Shown here: piece by piece, positions 24,331 to 33,570 of the stretch
How positions within the stretch are numbered: the stretch's first letter is position 1
Layout of the letters: every line of letters starts with the position of its first letter
NCBI GenBank assembly: GCA_003131585.1
Contig: PKVW01000010.1
Span: 84,996-132,581 of the forward strand
Origin: Acidobacteriaceae bacterium
GTDB lineage: Bacteria > Acidobacteriota > Terriglobia > Terriglobales > Acidobacteriaceae
Length of the DNA stretch: 47,586 nt
Direction of reading: 5' to 3'
Program-made: the position numbers and the translations under genes
Notes under the pieces: model-generated
Databases searched by the model: none
Told to the model about the DNA's origin: nothing
What the model saw: the letters and a program-made list of their open reading frames with translations, nothing else

Positions 24331-25752
24331 TTATCCGCGCTTGGGGCGGAACACGTGCGTGCTGGTGCCAAAGAAAACTTCCGCGGATTCCATGAAGGTC
24401 TCCGAAAGCGTGGGATGGGGATGGATGGTCATCGCGATATCGCTGGCCAGCGCGGCCATTTCGATGGCCAGCACTCCCTCTGCGATCAGCTCGCCTGCGC
24501 CTATGCCAACAATCCCCACGCCCAGCACGCGTTCGCTCTGCGGATCAAAGATCAGCTTGGTCATCCCCTCAGGACGGTCCAGCGTAATGGCGCGTCCGGA
24601 TGCGGCCCAGGGGAATTTCGCGACTTTGATCTCGCGGTTTTCTTTTTCCGCCTGAGTTTCGGTCAGACCACACCAGGCAACTTCCGGATCGGTAAACACG
24701 ACTGCCGGAATCGCATTGGGTTCGAAAGCGACCTTGTGCCCAGCGATAGCTTCGACAGCTATACGTCCTTCGTGGGAAGCTTTGTGCGCCAGCATGGGCT
24801 CGCCAACCACGTCGCCGATGGCATAGATGGACGGATCGGCGGTCTGCAATTGCTTGTTCACCTCGATGAACCCCCGCGGGCCGACATGAACTTGCGTGGT
24901 CTCGAGTCCGGGGATCTCCGAGTTCGGCTTGCGTCCCACCGACACCAGCACTCGGTCAAACGTTTTCTCCTTCTCTTGTACCGCCCCGCCTTCGAAGGTT
25001 GCGCGAATTCCCGCGCCATCTTCTTTGAGGGAAGCGACGGTAGTGTTGAGCAGGATTGCTTCAAACATTTTCTCCAGGCGTTTGTGCAGCGGAAGAACCA
25101 GATCGCGATCCGCGCCGGGAAGCAGGCCGGGCAGCATCTCCACAACGGTAACGCGCGTTCCCAGCGCCGCATATACCGAACCGAGCTCCAGACCGATGTA
25201 TCCGCCGCCAACCACAAGCAGGCTGCCGGGGATGTCTTCGAGAGCGAGGGCTCCGGAGGAATCCATCATGCGCGGCGAAGCCAGCTTGAGCGCTGGAATG
25301 ATGGCGGGCCGCGAGCCCGTCGCGAGGATGATCCGATCGAAGGTGAGAACCGCTTCGGTGGAGTCCGCTTTTGTGATTCGCAGCGTTGTGGAATTTGTGA
25401 ATGCCGCGCGGCCCTGGATGTATTCCACATGACGCTGCTTGGAGAGTTGTCCCAGGCCGCCGGTGAGCTTCTTGACGACACTTTCTTTCCACGTGCGCAA
25501 CCGAGCCAGGTCGATCTTTGGCGGAGGAAATTCGATCCCCCAATTTTTGGCCTGCTGGGATTCTGCAATCAGCTTGGCAACGTGCAGAAGTGCTTTTGAA
25601 GGAATGCAGCCACGATAGAGGCATACGCCGCCGGGATTCGCTTCGGGATCGATGAGCGTAACTTGCATGCCGAGATCAGCGGCGAGGAAAGCGGCAGCGT
25701 AACCACCGGGCCCGGCGCCGATCACGGCGATGTTTAGGGATGCCTCTGGCAT
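24331..25752 (-). CDS. lpdA: dihydrolipoyl dehydrogenase (E3)
   Basis: 473 residues, the FAD-dependent E3 of the pyruvate dehydrogenase complex, which reoxidises dihydrolipoamide on E2 and passes electrons to NAD+. The FAD-binding GAGPGG is at 12-17, the redox-active disulfide is Cys44/Cys49 in [13 protein letters not shown], a second nucleotide-binding motif is [13 protein letters not shown] contact is in [20 protein letters not shown], and the C-terminal catalytic His-Glu pair is in HPHPTLSE. Length matches the family. It is 15 bases downstream of the inserted GIY-YIG gene, in an operon with E1 and E2. Confidence 0.97.
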   Translation of the reverse strand: MPEASLNIAVIGAGPGGYAAAFLAADLGMQVTLIDPEANPGGVCLYRGCIPSKALLHVAKLIAESQQAKNWGIEFPPPKIDLARLRTWKESVVKKLTGGLGQLSKQRHVEYIQGRAAFTNSTTLRITKADSTEAVLTFDRIILATGSRPAIIPALKLASPRMMDSSGALALEDIPGSLLVVGGGYIGLELGSVYAALGTRVTVVEMLPGLLPGADRDLVLPLHKRLEKMFEAILLNTTVASLKEDGAGIRATFEGGAVQEKEKTFDRVLVSVGRKPNSEIPGLETTQVHVGPRGFIEVNKQLQTADPSIYAIGDVVGEPMLAHKASHEGRIAVEAIAGHKVAFEPNAIPAVVFTDPEVAWCGLTETQAEKENREIKVAKFPWAASGRAITLDRPEGMTKLIFDPQSERVLGVGIVGIGAGELIAEGVLAIEMAALASDIAMTIHPHPTLSETFMESAEVFFGTSTHVFRPKRG

Positions 25753-25767
25753 TTTGGTGTCTAATCT

Positions 25768-26628
25768 CTAAAATTGGTCTTCTACAGTCTCATTCGCCAG
25801 CTGTTCGATATTCACGTCAAAGCAGCGCTGGACAAAGTTAATCGTAGGTCGTTGGTTCACTAGACTGGCCTGCGTCGTTCCCCATTTCGCAAAAAGACCA
25901 GCGTTCTTCTTCCAGTATCTCGTATCGCGTCCAACCGTCTTAATCCATTTAACAGCAATCATGTACTCGCAACGATCATCGTCGTCCAAATTGTCTGCAA
26001 CCGCAGTTCGAAGTCCCATGTCGATTAGCAATTTCCCGCGTGCTTGCTCATCTTGCGCAAATCGCGGAACTCGGAACTCCCTAGCTGGAGCCGCTTCTGA
26101 CATGACGCGGCCAACTCCGACATAACCAATTCCGTTCAAGCGTGCGATTACAATATCCCCAGGACGTAACCTTCTTATCGCGTTTCGGAAAGCCTTGCGT
26201 TGACCGGCTCCTAAATAACTGAACGCGACGTTGTCTTCCCAGCACCGGTGCTTACCGTCACCCACGTTGAAGTAGTGCACTTGGTTTGGATAGTCGAAGT
26301 CTGGGAGCTTCCGATGAAGGGTATTGAGCGGCCGGAAGTTTCTGCTAAAGCTCCCTGTAGCCGCATTTGCCAGCCCACGCGAATGCCAAATCAGCGTTTT
26401 CTCGACCAACAGCGCTTGGTCTTCAGTGAGACGCTTGGCAACTACACGTATTATTGGCTCTAGTCCCTCCCTGCGGATTTCACTAATCTTCGCCGTTTTC
26501 TCCCCTTCCGCCGTATCTAAAAGGTGGGAAAACTGCCTAGAGCCTTGGCCTTTTCCGTAGTAGAAAGGCTCAAAGTTGCGTGGATCGATGTAGACGTAAA
26601 CATAGAATCTTTCCTCCCGTTCGGCCAT
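25768..26628 (-). CDS. GIY-YIG nuclease-like protein with a PUA/EVE-like C-terminal domain
   Basis: 286 residues. The N-terminus has a LEM-3-like GIY-YIG pattern: YVYVYIDP (9-16) and FYYGKGQGSRQFSHL (22-36), a downstream Arg (R51/R52) and Glu76 in LVEKTLIWHSRGLANAATG, the positions where this family keeps its metal ligand and Asn. Residues about 117-185 (FNVGDGKHRCWEDN, FSYLGAGQ, RRLRPGDIVIARLNGIGYVG, VGRV) resemble a small beta-barrel of the PUA/EVE kind that is found next to nuclease domains. It sits between aceF and lpdA with 21- and 15-base gaps, and in three sampled 60-base lines its GC was about 45-52%, against 65-68% in neighbouring genes, a sign of transfer. A defence-type modified-DNA nuclease is a hypothesis. 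Confidence 0.75.
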   Translation of the reverse strand: MAEREERFYVYVYIDPRNFEPFYYGKGQGSRQFSHLLDTAEGEKTAKISEIRREGLEPIIRVVAKRLTEDQALLVEKTLIWHSRGLANAATGSFSRNFRPLNTLHRKLPDFDYPNQVHYFNVGDGKHRCWEDNVAFSYLGAGQRKAFRNAIRRLRPGDIVIARLNGIGYVGVGRVMSEAAPAREFRVPRFAQDEQARGKLLIDMGLRTAVADNLDDDDRCEYMIAVKWIKTVGRDTRYWKKNAGLFAKWGTTQASLVNQRPTINFVQRCFDVNIEQLANETVEDQF

Positions 26629-26649
26629 CGCAACCTCCTCAGACTCGGA

Positions 26650-28170
26650 TCATCCTTGAACGGAAAGCAGGAAGGGCTGCTCGAAGGCCTCCGCCACCCA
26701 GCGCAGAAAACGCGCGGCGTCGGCGCCGTCAATCAGGCGATGATCGTAGGAGAGCGAGAGCGGCAGAATCAGCCGCGGCTCGAACTTTCCGCCGATCCAT
26801 TCCGGCTCGATGCGCGAACGCGAGAGCCCGAGAATGGCGACCTCGGGATGATTCACAATCGGTGTAAATGCCGTGCCTCCAATACCGCCGAGGTTGGTGA
26901 TGGTGAAGGAGCCGCCTTCCATGTCAGCGAGGGTTATTTTCTTGTCGCGCGCTTTTTGCGAGAGTTGCGACAACTCCACCGCCAGCTCTACGATATTTTT
27001 CTTGTCCACGTCGCGGATCACCGGAACCAGCAGGCCGCGATCCGTATCGGCCGCGACCCCGATATGGATGTATTGCTTGTAAACGATCTCTGTTTTCTCC
27101 ATATCGATGCTGGCGTTGAATTGCGGGAACACCTTCAGCGCCGCCGCGCAGACCTTGAGCGCAATCGCGGTCACGGTCATCTTGCCGCCGGCTTGTTCGG
27201 CCTTGGGAGCAAAACGGGCGCGCAATTGCTCGAGTTCGGTGATGTCGGCGCGGTCGTGCTGGGTGACGTGAGGAATCGTGTTCCAGGATTCGGCGAGATG
27301 TTCCGCCGTCTTGCGGCGAACCCCGCGCATGGAAACGCGTTCGATTTTTCCCCACTTGGCGAAGTCCGGCAGCTTGGGCTCGACAAAATGTCCGGCCCTC
27401 GGAGGGGTCTGCGCGGCGGAAACGACGGCGGTGAGCAAGGCCTTGGCATGGGCTTTGACATCGTCTTCACGGATGCGGCCGCCGGGGCCCGCCCCCTTGA
27501 CTTCGTAAATGTCGACACCGAGTTCGCGAGCCAGACGGCGCGTGTGCGGAGCCGCGGGAACCGCTTCGCGGTGCTCGGTTCCGGCAACCTTGCCCAATTG
27601 CGCAGGCATGGAGAACGCCGCGGGCCGCGGCCGCGGCTGGTCGGGAGGCAGCGCCTGTTCCTCGGTCTTGCCCTCCGCGCGAATCGCCGCCTGGAAAGCA
27701 AGGCGCGGTTCCTGCAGGCGGAATTCGCCGGCGGCGGCGGCGCGCGCCGGCGGCGCTGCGGATTGCGAGAGCGGTTGCGATGGCGGTTGCACCAGCGAAG
27801 ACGGTTGCAGTTTTGCGGCGGCCGCCGCTTGTTCGCCCGATGGACGTTTCGCGGGCGGCGCAGCCGCTCTTTTCGGTGACGGCTCAACCTGGTGCGGAGG
27901 TTGGGCGACAGCAGCAGCGGAGGCGCCATTGCTATCCGCGGTAAAAACCACCTGGCCGACCTTGATCTTGTCGCCTTCTTTGACCAGAATTTCCTTGATC
28001 GTTCCGCTCACCGAAGAAGGCACTTCTATGACAGCCTTGTCGGTTTCGAGTTCCATTACTGTCTGGCCTTCGCTGACCGTGGCGCCGGGCGCGATCATCA
28101 GGCGCACCAAATCGCCCTGTTCTATGTTTTCACCGAGCACGGGAAGTTTGAATTCGATCACCGATTCCAT
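26650..28170 (-). CDS. aceF: dihydrolipoamide acetyltransferase (E2) of pyruvate dehydrogenase
   Basis: 506 residues. One lipoyl domain at about 4-78, with the lipoylated Lys45 in ELETDKAVIEV; a long Ala/Pro/Gln linker; an E3/E1-binding domain at about 213-248 (TRRLARELGVDIYEVKGAGP, GGRIREDDV); and a catalytic acyltransferase core with the DHRLIDG active-site motif near 478-484. It transfers the acetyl group from lipoamide to CoA. The single lipoyl domain with a flexible linker is common outside the gammaproteobacteria. It follows aceE by 37 bases. Confidence 0.96.
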   Translation of the reverse strand: MESVIEFKLPVLGENIEQGDLVRLMIAPGATVSEGQTVMELETDKAVIEVPSSVSGTIKEILVKEGDKIKVGQVVFTADSNGASAAAVAQPPHQVEPSPKRAAAPPAKRPSGEQAAAAAKLQPSSLVQPPSQPLSQSAAPPARAAAAGEFRLQEPRLAFQAAIRAEGKTEEQALPPDQPRPRPAAFSMPAQLGKVAGTEHREAVPAAPHTRRLARELGVDIYEVKGAGPGGRIREDDVKAHAKALLTAVVSAAQTPPRAGHFVEPKLPDFAKWGKIERVSMRGVRRKTAEHLAESWNTIPHVTQHDRADITELEQLRARFAPKAEQAGGKMTVTAIALKVCAAALKVFPQFNASIDMEKTEIVYKQYIHIGVAADTDRGLLVPVIRDVDKKNIVELAVELSQLSQKARDKKITLADMEGGSFTITNLGGIGGTAFTPIVNHPEVAILGLSRSRIEPEWIGGKFEPRLILPLSLSYDHRLIDGADAARFLRWVAEAFEQPFLLSVQG

Positions 28171-28207
28171 TCCTTATTCTGGTCGAAGAGTATTCGCGAC
28201 TCAGCGC

Positions 28208-30886
28208 CTAACTCGTGGCCGGATTCAGTTTTTCTGCATCGATCCCCAGGTCAATGATCGCCTGCTTCACGAGATCAAGGGCAATTTTCTTTTCCCGCGC
28301 CAACGCCACCAGCGTGGCCAGCACAATGTGCTTCGCGTCCACTTCGAAGAAGTCGCGCAACGCTGCCCGGCTCTCACTGCGGCCAAATCCGTCGGTTCCA
28401 AGCGAGACCAGTTGTCCCGGTACCCATTTCGCCAGAGTTTCCGGCAGCACCTTCATGTAATCCGACGCGGCAATGAACGGCCCCGGCGCATCCTTCAGAG
28501 TCTGAGTTACGAAGGGGACTTTCGGATCTTCGGACGGGTGCAGCATGTTCCAGCGCTCACAGTCGTTGGCGTTGCGATAAAGTTCCTTATAGCTGGTGAC
28601 GCTCCACACATCCGCGGCAACGCCGTATTTCTCCTGGAGGATCGTCTGCGCTTTCAACACTTCATACATGATGGTTCCGCTGCCCAGCAGTTGCGCGCGC
28701 AACGTTGCATTCTGCGCGTCCGATGCTTTGAAGCGATAGAGTCCGCGCAATATCCCTTCGCGGACATGGTCGCCTTTCGGCATCTCCGGCATGGGAAGCG
28801 GCTCGTTGGTCACGGTGAGGTAGTAGAAAATCGATTCCTGGTCCACGTACATCCGCTTGATGCCATCTTGAATGATGATGGCTATCTCATAAGCGAATGC
28901 CGGATCGTAGGCCAGCAAGTTGGGTACCGGTAACGCCAGAACGTGACTATTGCCGTCCTGATGCTGCAGACCTTCGCCGGCCAGTGTGGTTCGTCCCGCG
29001 GTTCCGCCGACGAGGAATCCGCGGCAGCGCATGTCCGCCGCCGCCCAGATCAGATCTCCGATGCGCTGGAACCCGAACATCGAGTAATAAATAAAGAAAG
29101 GAATCGTGTTGATGCCGTGATTGGCATAAGCTGTGCCCGCTGCGATGAACGAGCACATTGACCCGGCTTCGGTAATCCCTTCCTCGAGAATCTGCCCGTC
29201 CTTCGCTTCTTTGTAGTAAAGGAGGGTGGCCATATCGACGGGCTCATACAGTTGCCCTACGCTTGAATAGATCCCGACCTGACGGAACAAGGCCTCCATA
29301 CCGAACGTGCGGGCTTCGTCGGGGATGATGGGTACAATCAGCTTGCCCAATTCCGGGTCGCGCAGCAGTTTCGCCAGCAGCCGCACGAAAACCATGGTGG
29401 TGGAGGCTTCGCGCCCCTCCGTACCTTTGTAGAACTCTTCGAAGTACGATTCGGGAAACGGCTTCAGAGGCGTGGCGCGCACTTTGCGCTGCGGCATGTA
29501 TCCGCCGAGCTGTTGCCGCCGCGCTTGCATGTACTTGATCTCGGCGCTGTCGTCGGAGGGCCGGTAGAACGGAGCGTTGTGCAGTTCGTCGTCCGGAATC
29601 GGAATTCCGAAACGCGAACGGAACATCTCCAACTCCTCTTCATTCAGTTTCTTTTGCTGGTGCGTAATGTTCTTGCCTTCGCCCGCTTCGCCCAAGCCGT
29701 AGCCCTTGATGGTCTTGGCCAGGATGATGGTCGGCGAGCCTTTGTGATCCACCGCGGCCCGGTATGCGGCATGCACCTTGATCGGATCGTGCCCTCCCAG
29801 CCGCATGCGCGCCAGTTGCTCGTCGGAAAGGTGCTCTACCATCTTTAGAAGACGCGGGTCCGTGCCGAACAGGTTCTGGCGGAAGTAAGCGCCGCTCTCC
29901 ACAAAATACTTCTGGTACTGCCCGTCGCTGATTTCTCCCAGACGCCTCACCAGCAGGCCGTCGCGGTCGCTGCGAATCAGGCTGTCCCAGTCCGAGCCCC
30001 AGATGACCTTGATGACATTCCATCCCGCTCCGCGGAAGATGGCCTCGAGTTCCTGAATGATCTTTCCGTTGCCGCGCACAGGTCCGTCGAGGCGCTGCAA
30101 GTTGCAGTTCACCACGAAAATCAAGTTATCCAGATTCTCCCGCGAAGCCAGAGTGATTGATCCGAGAGACTCCGGTTCGTCCATTTCGCCGTCGCCGAGG
30201 AAGGCCCACACCTTGCCGCCGGTCGATTGTTTCAGCCCGCGGTTTTCCAGATACCGGATAAAGCGAGCGTGATAGATCGCCTGAATCGGTCCCAGTCCCA
30301 TCGAAACCGTGGGAAACTCCCAGAAATTCGGCATCAGCCACGGGTGGGGATAGGAACTCAGCCCACCGCCCGGCTTCAGTTCACGGCGGAAGTTTTCGAG
30401 CTTCTCTTTCGGAATGCGGCCCTCAAGATACGCGCGGGCATAAATTCCGGGTGCGGCGTGGCCCTGAAAGTAGACGAAGTCGCGGTCGCCGCTCTCCGTT
30501 TGCGCCTGAAAAAAATGGTTGAAGGCGACTTCGTACAAGGTGGCCGCTGAAGCGAAAGTGGAGATGTGCCCGCCAATCCCTTCCTGAATCTTGTTGGCAC
30601 GCACCACCATCGCCAGCGCGTTCCAGCGGACCAGGCTCTTGATGCGGCGTTCCATCTCCTGACTTCCAGGGAAGGGGGGCTGTTGCGGATATGCAATCGT
30701 GTTCTGGTAAGGAGTGGTCGCCGAAAAGGGAAGATTCACTCCCGCGGTGCGCCGCGCATGGAGCGCCAATTGCTGCAGCAGTCGCCCCGCGCGAACTGGA
30801 CCTCCCTGAGACAGCACATAGTCCAGTGAGTCCACCCACTCCCGGGTTTCCAATACTTCTTGACCGTCAGTTTCCGTCTGAGCCAC
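28208..30886 (-). CDS. aceE: pyruvate dehydrogenase E1 component (homodimeric)
   Basis: 892 residues, full length for the homodimeric AceE type. It decarboxylates pyruvate with thiamine diphosphate and acetylates the lipoyl group of E2. The ThDP-binding motif is GDGEMDEPESLGSITLASRE ending in NCN, and the RAGRLLQQLALHARRTAGVN and YFQGHAAPGIYARAYLEGRI blocks are characteristic. The start is GTG at 30886 with GGAG upstream. First gene of the run aceE-aceF-GIY-YIG-lpdA-mscS. No PdhR-like regulator is adjacent; the divergent neighbour is a peroxiredoxin. Confidence 0.97.
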   Translation of the reverse strand: MAQTETDGQEVLETREWVDSLDYVLSQGGPVRAGRLLQQLALHARRTAGVNLPFSATTPYQNTIAYPQQPPFPGSQEMERRIKSLVRWNALAMVVRANKIQEGIGGHISTFASAATLYEVAFNHFFQAQTESGDRDFVYFQGHAAPGIYARAYLEGRIPKEKLENFRRELKPGGGLSSYPHPWLMPNFWEFPTVSMGLGPIQAIYHARFIRYLENRGLKQSTGGKVWAFLGDGEMDEPESLGSITLASRENLDNLIFVVNCNLQRLDGPVRGNGKIIQELEAIFRGAGWNVIKVIWGSDWDSLIRSDRDGLLVRRLGEISDGQYQKYFVESGAYFRQNLFGTDPRLLKMVEHLSDEQLARMRLGGHDPIKVHAAYRAAVDHKGSPTIILAKTIKGYGLGEAGEGKNITHQQKKLNEEELEMFRSRFGIPIPDDELHNAPFYRPSDDSAEIKYMQARRQQLGGYMPQRKVRATPLKPFPESYFEEFYKGTEGREASTTMVFVRLLAKLLRDPELGKLIVPIIPDEARTFGMEALFRQVGIYSSVGQLYEPVDMATLLYYKEAKDGQILEEGITEAGSMCSFIAAGTAYANHGINTIPFFIYYSMFGFQRIGDLIWAAADMRCRGFLVGGTAGRTTLAGEGLQHQDGNSHVLALPVPNLLAYDPAFAYEIAIIIQDGIKRMYVDQESIFYYLTVTNEPLPMPEMPKGDHVREGILRGLYRFKASDAQNATLRAQLLGSGTIMYEVLKAQTILQEKYGVAADVWSVTSYKELYRNANDCERWNMLHPSEDPKVPFVTQTLKDAPGPFIAASDYMKVLPETLAKWVPGQLVSLGTDGFGRSESRAALRDFFEVDAKHIVLATLVALAREKKIALDLVKQAIIDLGIDAEKLNPATS

Positions 30887-31040
30887 GTCTGATATCTCCG
30901 TTGGATGATGCCGAATGTTCCATGATATTCAATTACGCGGAATTTTGCTGAACGAAGGCCGATCCCCAAACGTTCTACAATGCTAAAGGTGCGGTGGATG
31001 CAAGCGTCCGCTTAAGGTGGATTTCATGCCGAGTGCCTTC

Positions 31041-31046
31041 GGGAGG
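31041..31046 (+). promoter_or_regulatory. ribosome binding site deciding the peroxiredoxin start
   Basis: GGGAGG lies six bases before the ATG at 31053. A weaker AAGGTGG (31014-31020) precedes an in-frame ATG at 31026. Confidence 0.6.
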
Positions 31047-31052
31047 TCCTCA

Positions 31053-31595
31053 ATGTTGCGAATCACGCTGCTCGTGGTTGTGGTTGTGCTCGTCATATTC
31101 CTGGTTCCGCGCCTGTTCTCGGGCTTGAGCGAGCCGGCTCCCCGCCCAGGGAGCGCCGCACCCGACTTCACATTGCCCTCGCAGGAAGGCGCTTCCGTCA
31201 GCTTGACGGATTACCGCGGTAGCTGGGTCGTGCTTTATTTCTATCCCAAGGATCAGACTCCTGGTTGCACGCGGGAAGCCCACAACTTTCAGGTGGATCG
31301 GGCGAAGTATGCCGAGCGGCATGCCGTAGTTCTGGGCGTGAGTGTGGACAGCGTGGACTCGCATAAAAAGTTCTGCGCCAAAGAAGGACTGAACTTCAAG
31401 CTGCTGGCCGATCGCGACGGCAAGGTGAGCCATGCGTATGGTTCGCTTACGAACCTTGGAGTGGTAAAGTTCGCGGCGCGGCACACCTTCCTCATTGATC
31501 CCAGCGGGAGGGTCGCCAAAACATATACCAGCGTCGATCCGAACCGGCACAGCGAAGAAGTTCTGGCTGCGCTCGACCAACTGCAGAAGCAATAG
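31053..31595 (+). CDS. bcp: membrane-anchored peroxiredoxin of the BCP/PrxQ type
   Basis: 180 residues. An N-terminal hydrophobic segment (LLVVVVVLVIFLVPRLFSGL) anchors or exports it; then a thioredoxin-fold AhpC/TSA domain begins GSAAPDFTLPSQEGASVSL. The peroxidatic Cys72 is in YPKDQTPGCTREA, the BCP/PrxQ signature. A second cysteine at 108 (SHKKFCAKEG) could act in resolution. It reduces hydrogen peroxide and organic peroxides using thioredoxin-type donors. Most BCP proteins are cytoplasmic and lack the helix, so periplasmic peroxide defence is likely here. Start chosen at 31053 for its GGGAGG. Confidence 0.88.
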   Translation: MLRITLLVVVVVLVIFLVPRLFSGLSEPAPRPGSAAPDFTLPSQEGASVSLTDYRGSWVVLYFYPKDQTPGCTREAHNFQVDRAKYAERHAVVLGVSVDSVDSHKKFCAKEGLNFKLLADRDGKVSHAYGSLTNLGVVKFAARHTFLIDPSGRVAKTYTSVDPNRHSEEVLAALDQLQKQ

Positions 31596-31648
31596 CTGAA
31601 CCTCCAGGCATGGGGAAGAGGGTCGTGGTTCCGGGCCGGAAACGCCAC

Positions 31649-33388
31649 TTAGTTTCCGCGTCCTGCCAGGGGTACGGTCTGCGGGCTGCCGCCGCCGTCG
31701 TCGGTGAGGATGACTAAGGCGGTGAGCAGGCCGGTCTTCGTCGGGGCGAAGGTTACCGTGATGCTGCACTGCGCGCCCGCGCCAACGGACGACCCGCACG
31801 TATTGGTCTCGGAAAATTGCTTCGTGTTGTCGGAACCAATTGCAATCTTGGTGAAGTTCAGCGCGGTGCTGCCCTCGTTAGTCAGCTGAATCGTCGTGAC
31901 GCTCTTGCTGCCAACTTTCTGCGTGCCAAAGCGCACCATCGGGGGCGAAAGCGCAACCACTGTGCCCGAGCCGGAGAGTTCGACATACTGCGGCTTGCTT
32001 GATGCGCTGTCTCCAAGAATCACGCTGCCTGACTTGTTGCCTTTGCTCCGGGGAGAAAAAGTTACGTTGATGGCGCAGTTGGCGCCCGCTGCAACGATCG
32101 GGCCGCAGGTCGAGTTCATGGCGAAGTCGCCCGCCATCTTCATCGAGGAAATGGCCAGCGGAGCCGTGCCGGTGTTGGTGAGGGTGACGGTTTGCGGCGC
32201 GCTGGTGGTGCCCGCTAACTGAAAAGGAAAGTGGACGGGATCGGTGGGTGAGAAGCTGACCACACTGGTGTTGAGCAGCGTGATGAGCGTGTTGTTGTTG
32301 TTATCCACTACCACCAAGTCGGGCAGGTGGTCGCCGTTGAAATCTCCGGCGGCTACAAACGTAACCTGTTCCTGGCCGGCAGGGTAAAACACCGCCGGCT
32401 GAAAGGTTCCATCGCCATTGCCTTTAAGTACACTCGCACCCGCTGGGATGCCGAGCTGACCAGAACTCGACGCGGCCAGATCCAGTTTGCCATCTCCGTC
32501 GAGGTCTTGGGCCAGAATCGATGTGGGGAACGGATCGGGATAGTTAACTGCCGGTTGGAAGCTACCGTCCCCGTTGCCCAAGAGCACGCTGATGGCTCCC
32601 AGCCCTCCGGCGACAGCCAGGTCTGCTTTCTTATCGCCGTTGAAGTCCGCTACGACTAGGGAGATTGGGCTGGGCGTGACCTCATAGTAGCCATCGACCT
32701 GAAAGGTGCCATCGCCGTTGCCCAACAGGATGGCGACACGGTTGTCCCCGCCGAACTGCTCGGTTAAGGCCACGTCCAGTCTGCTGTCGGCATTGAAGTA
32801 TCCCACCGCGAAGGCGAGCGGGGCCTCGTCATACGGGACGGGCGTGAGCACTGCCGCCCCAAAGGTTCCGTCGCCGCTACCCGGGAGCACCTCAATGCAG
32901 TGACAGGCTTGGGAGAGTTCTGTTATCGCAATGATGTCCACCTTGCCGTCACCGGTGAAATCGCCGACGCTGACCTGAAATGGATTGCCGACAGTCGGAT
33001 AGGAAATCGGAGTCTGGAAAGTTCCATCGCCATTGCCCAGCAACACATAGACGTTCTCGCTGAGGCGTTCCCCAACGACAAGGTCCAGTATGCCGTTTCC
33101 CCGGAAGTCCGCGGTGGCTATCGATTCTGATTCGACGGCAACCGGATAAGTCGCTCCCCTGCGGAACGAGCCATCGCCATTGCCCAGAAGGATAGTCACG
33201 CTTCCCTCATCATTGGCGACCGCAACGTCAAGTTTGCCGTCGCGGTCAAAATCTGCCACCACCGTCGCGTATGCTTGACCGGGGGATGCGGAGAAAACTC
33301 GCCCTCTCGTTTCAAATTGGGCAAGCAGGGGCACGCTTAGGCAACTGACCCACGCCAGTAAAAAAACGAGCCGTCTCCCAGTACCCAC
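31649..33388 (-). CDS. secreted FG-GAP/VCBS repeat protein with two choice-of-anchor-D domains
   Basis: 579 residues starting with GTG and a Sec signal (LVFLLAWVSCLSVPLLAQ). Residues about 35-375 are about seven FG-GAP repeats (DFDRDGKLDVAVANDEG, LLGNGDGSFR, GDFTGDGKVDIIAI and so on) that build a calcium-binding beta-propeller. Two ASPM-SPD2-Hydin/choice-of-anchor-D domains follow (about 375-580; PQTVTLTNTGTAPLAISSM, CGPIVAAGANCAINVTFSP, PQTVPLAGRG). Surface or periplasmic adhesion or scaffolding is inferred from the fold; no catalytic domain is present. Proteins of this layout are expanded in Acidobacteriota. Confidence 0.92.
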   Translation of the reverse strand: MGTGRRLVFLLAWVSCLSVPLLAQFETRGRVFSASPGQAYATVVADFDRDGKLDVAVANDEGSVTILLGNGDGSFRRGATYPVAVESESIATADFRGNGILDLVVGERLSENVYVLLGNGDGTFQTPISYPTVGNPFQVSVGDFTGDGKVDIIAITELSQACHCIEVLPGSGDGTFGAAVLTPVPYDEAPLAFAVGYFNADSRLDVALTEQFGGDNRVAILLGNGDGTFQVDGYYEVTPSPISLVVADFNGDKKADLAVAGGLGAISVLLGNGDGSFQPAVNYPDPFPTSILAQDLDGDGKLDLAASSSGQLGIPAGASVLKGNGDGTFQPAVFYPAGQEQVTFVAAGDFNGDHLPDLVVVDNNNNTLITLLNTSVVSFSPTDPVHFPFQLAGTTSAPQTVTLTNTGTAPLAISSMKMAGDFAMNSTCGPIVAAGANCAINVTFSPRSKGNKSGSVILGDSASSKPQYVELSGSGTVVALSPPMVRFGTQKVGSKSVTTIQLTNEGSTALNFTKIAIGSDNTKQFSETNTCGSSVGAGAQCSITVTFAPTKTGLLTALVILTDDGGGSPQTVPLAGRGN

Positions 33389-33511
33389 GACGCAGCCTCC
33401 TCAACTGGGACGAAAGGTTAGCACCGTTTCGCGGGGATAGCTATACAGTTTTCAAAAGAATCAGCCAAGACCAAGACAGCGGCGGATGATGTTGCAGTTC
33501 TCTGCAGATTA

Positions 33512-33543
33512 TTGACAAACTTTTCAGCCAAGGATGGTACAGT
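33512..33543 (+). promoter_or_regulatory. possible promoter of the gene at 33571
   Basis: TTGACA at 33512-33517 and TACAGT at 33538-33543 lie 20 bases apart, longer than ideal; TGGTAC at 33535 gives 17 but matches poorly. The -35 is perfect and the region directly precedes the start codon. Confidence 0.35.
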
Positions 33544-33570
33544 GCTCCCGTCACAAGGGAGCATTCATTT

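Noticed and set aside
24355-25599. Rightward open frame of 414 codons opposite lpdA
   Set aside because: It is an antisense shadow; the minus strand carries all motifs of dihydrolipoyl dehydrogenase.
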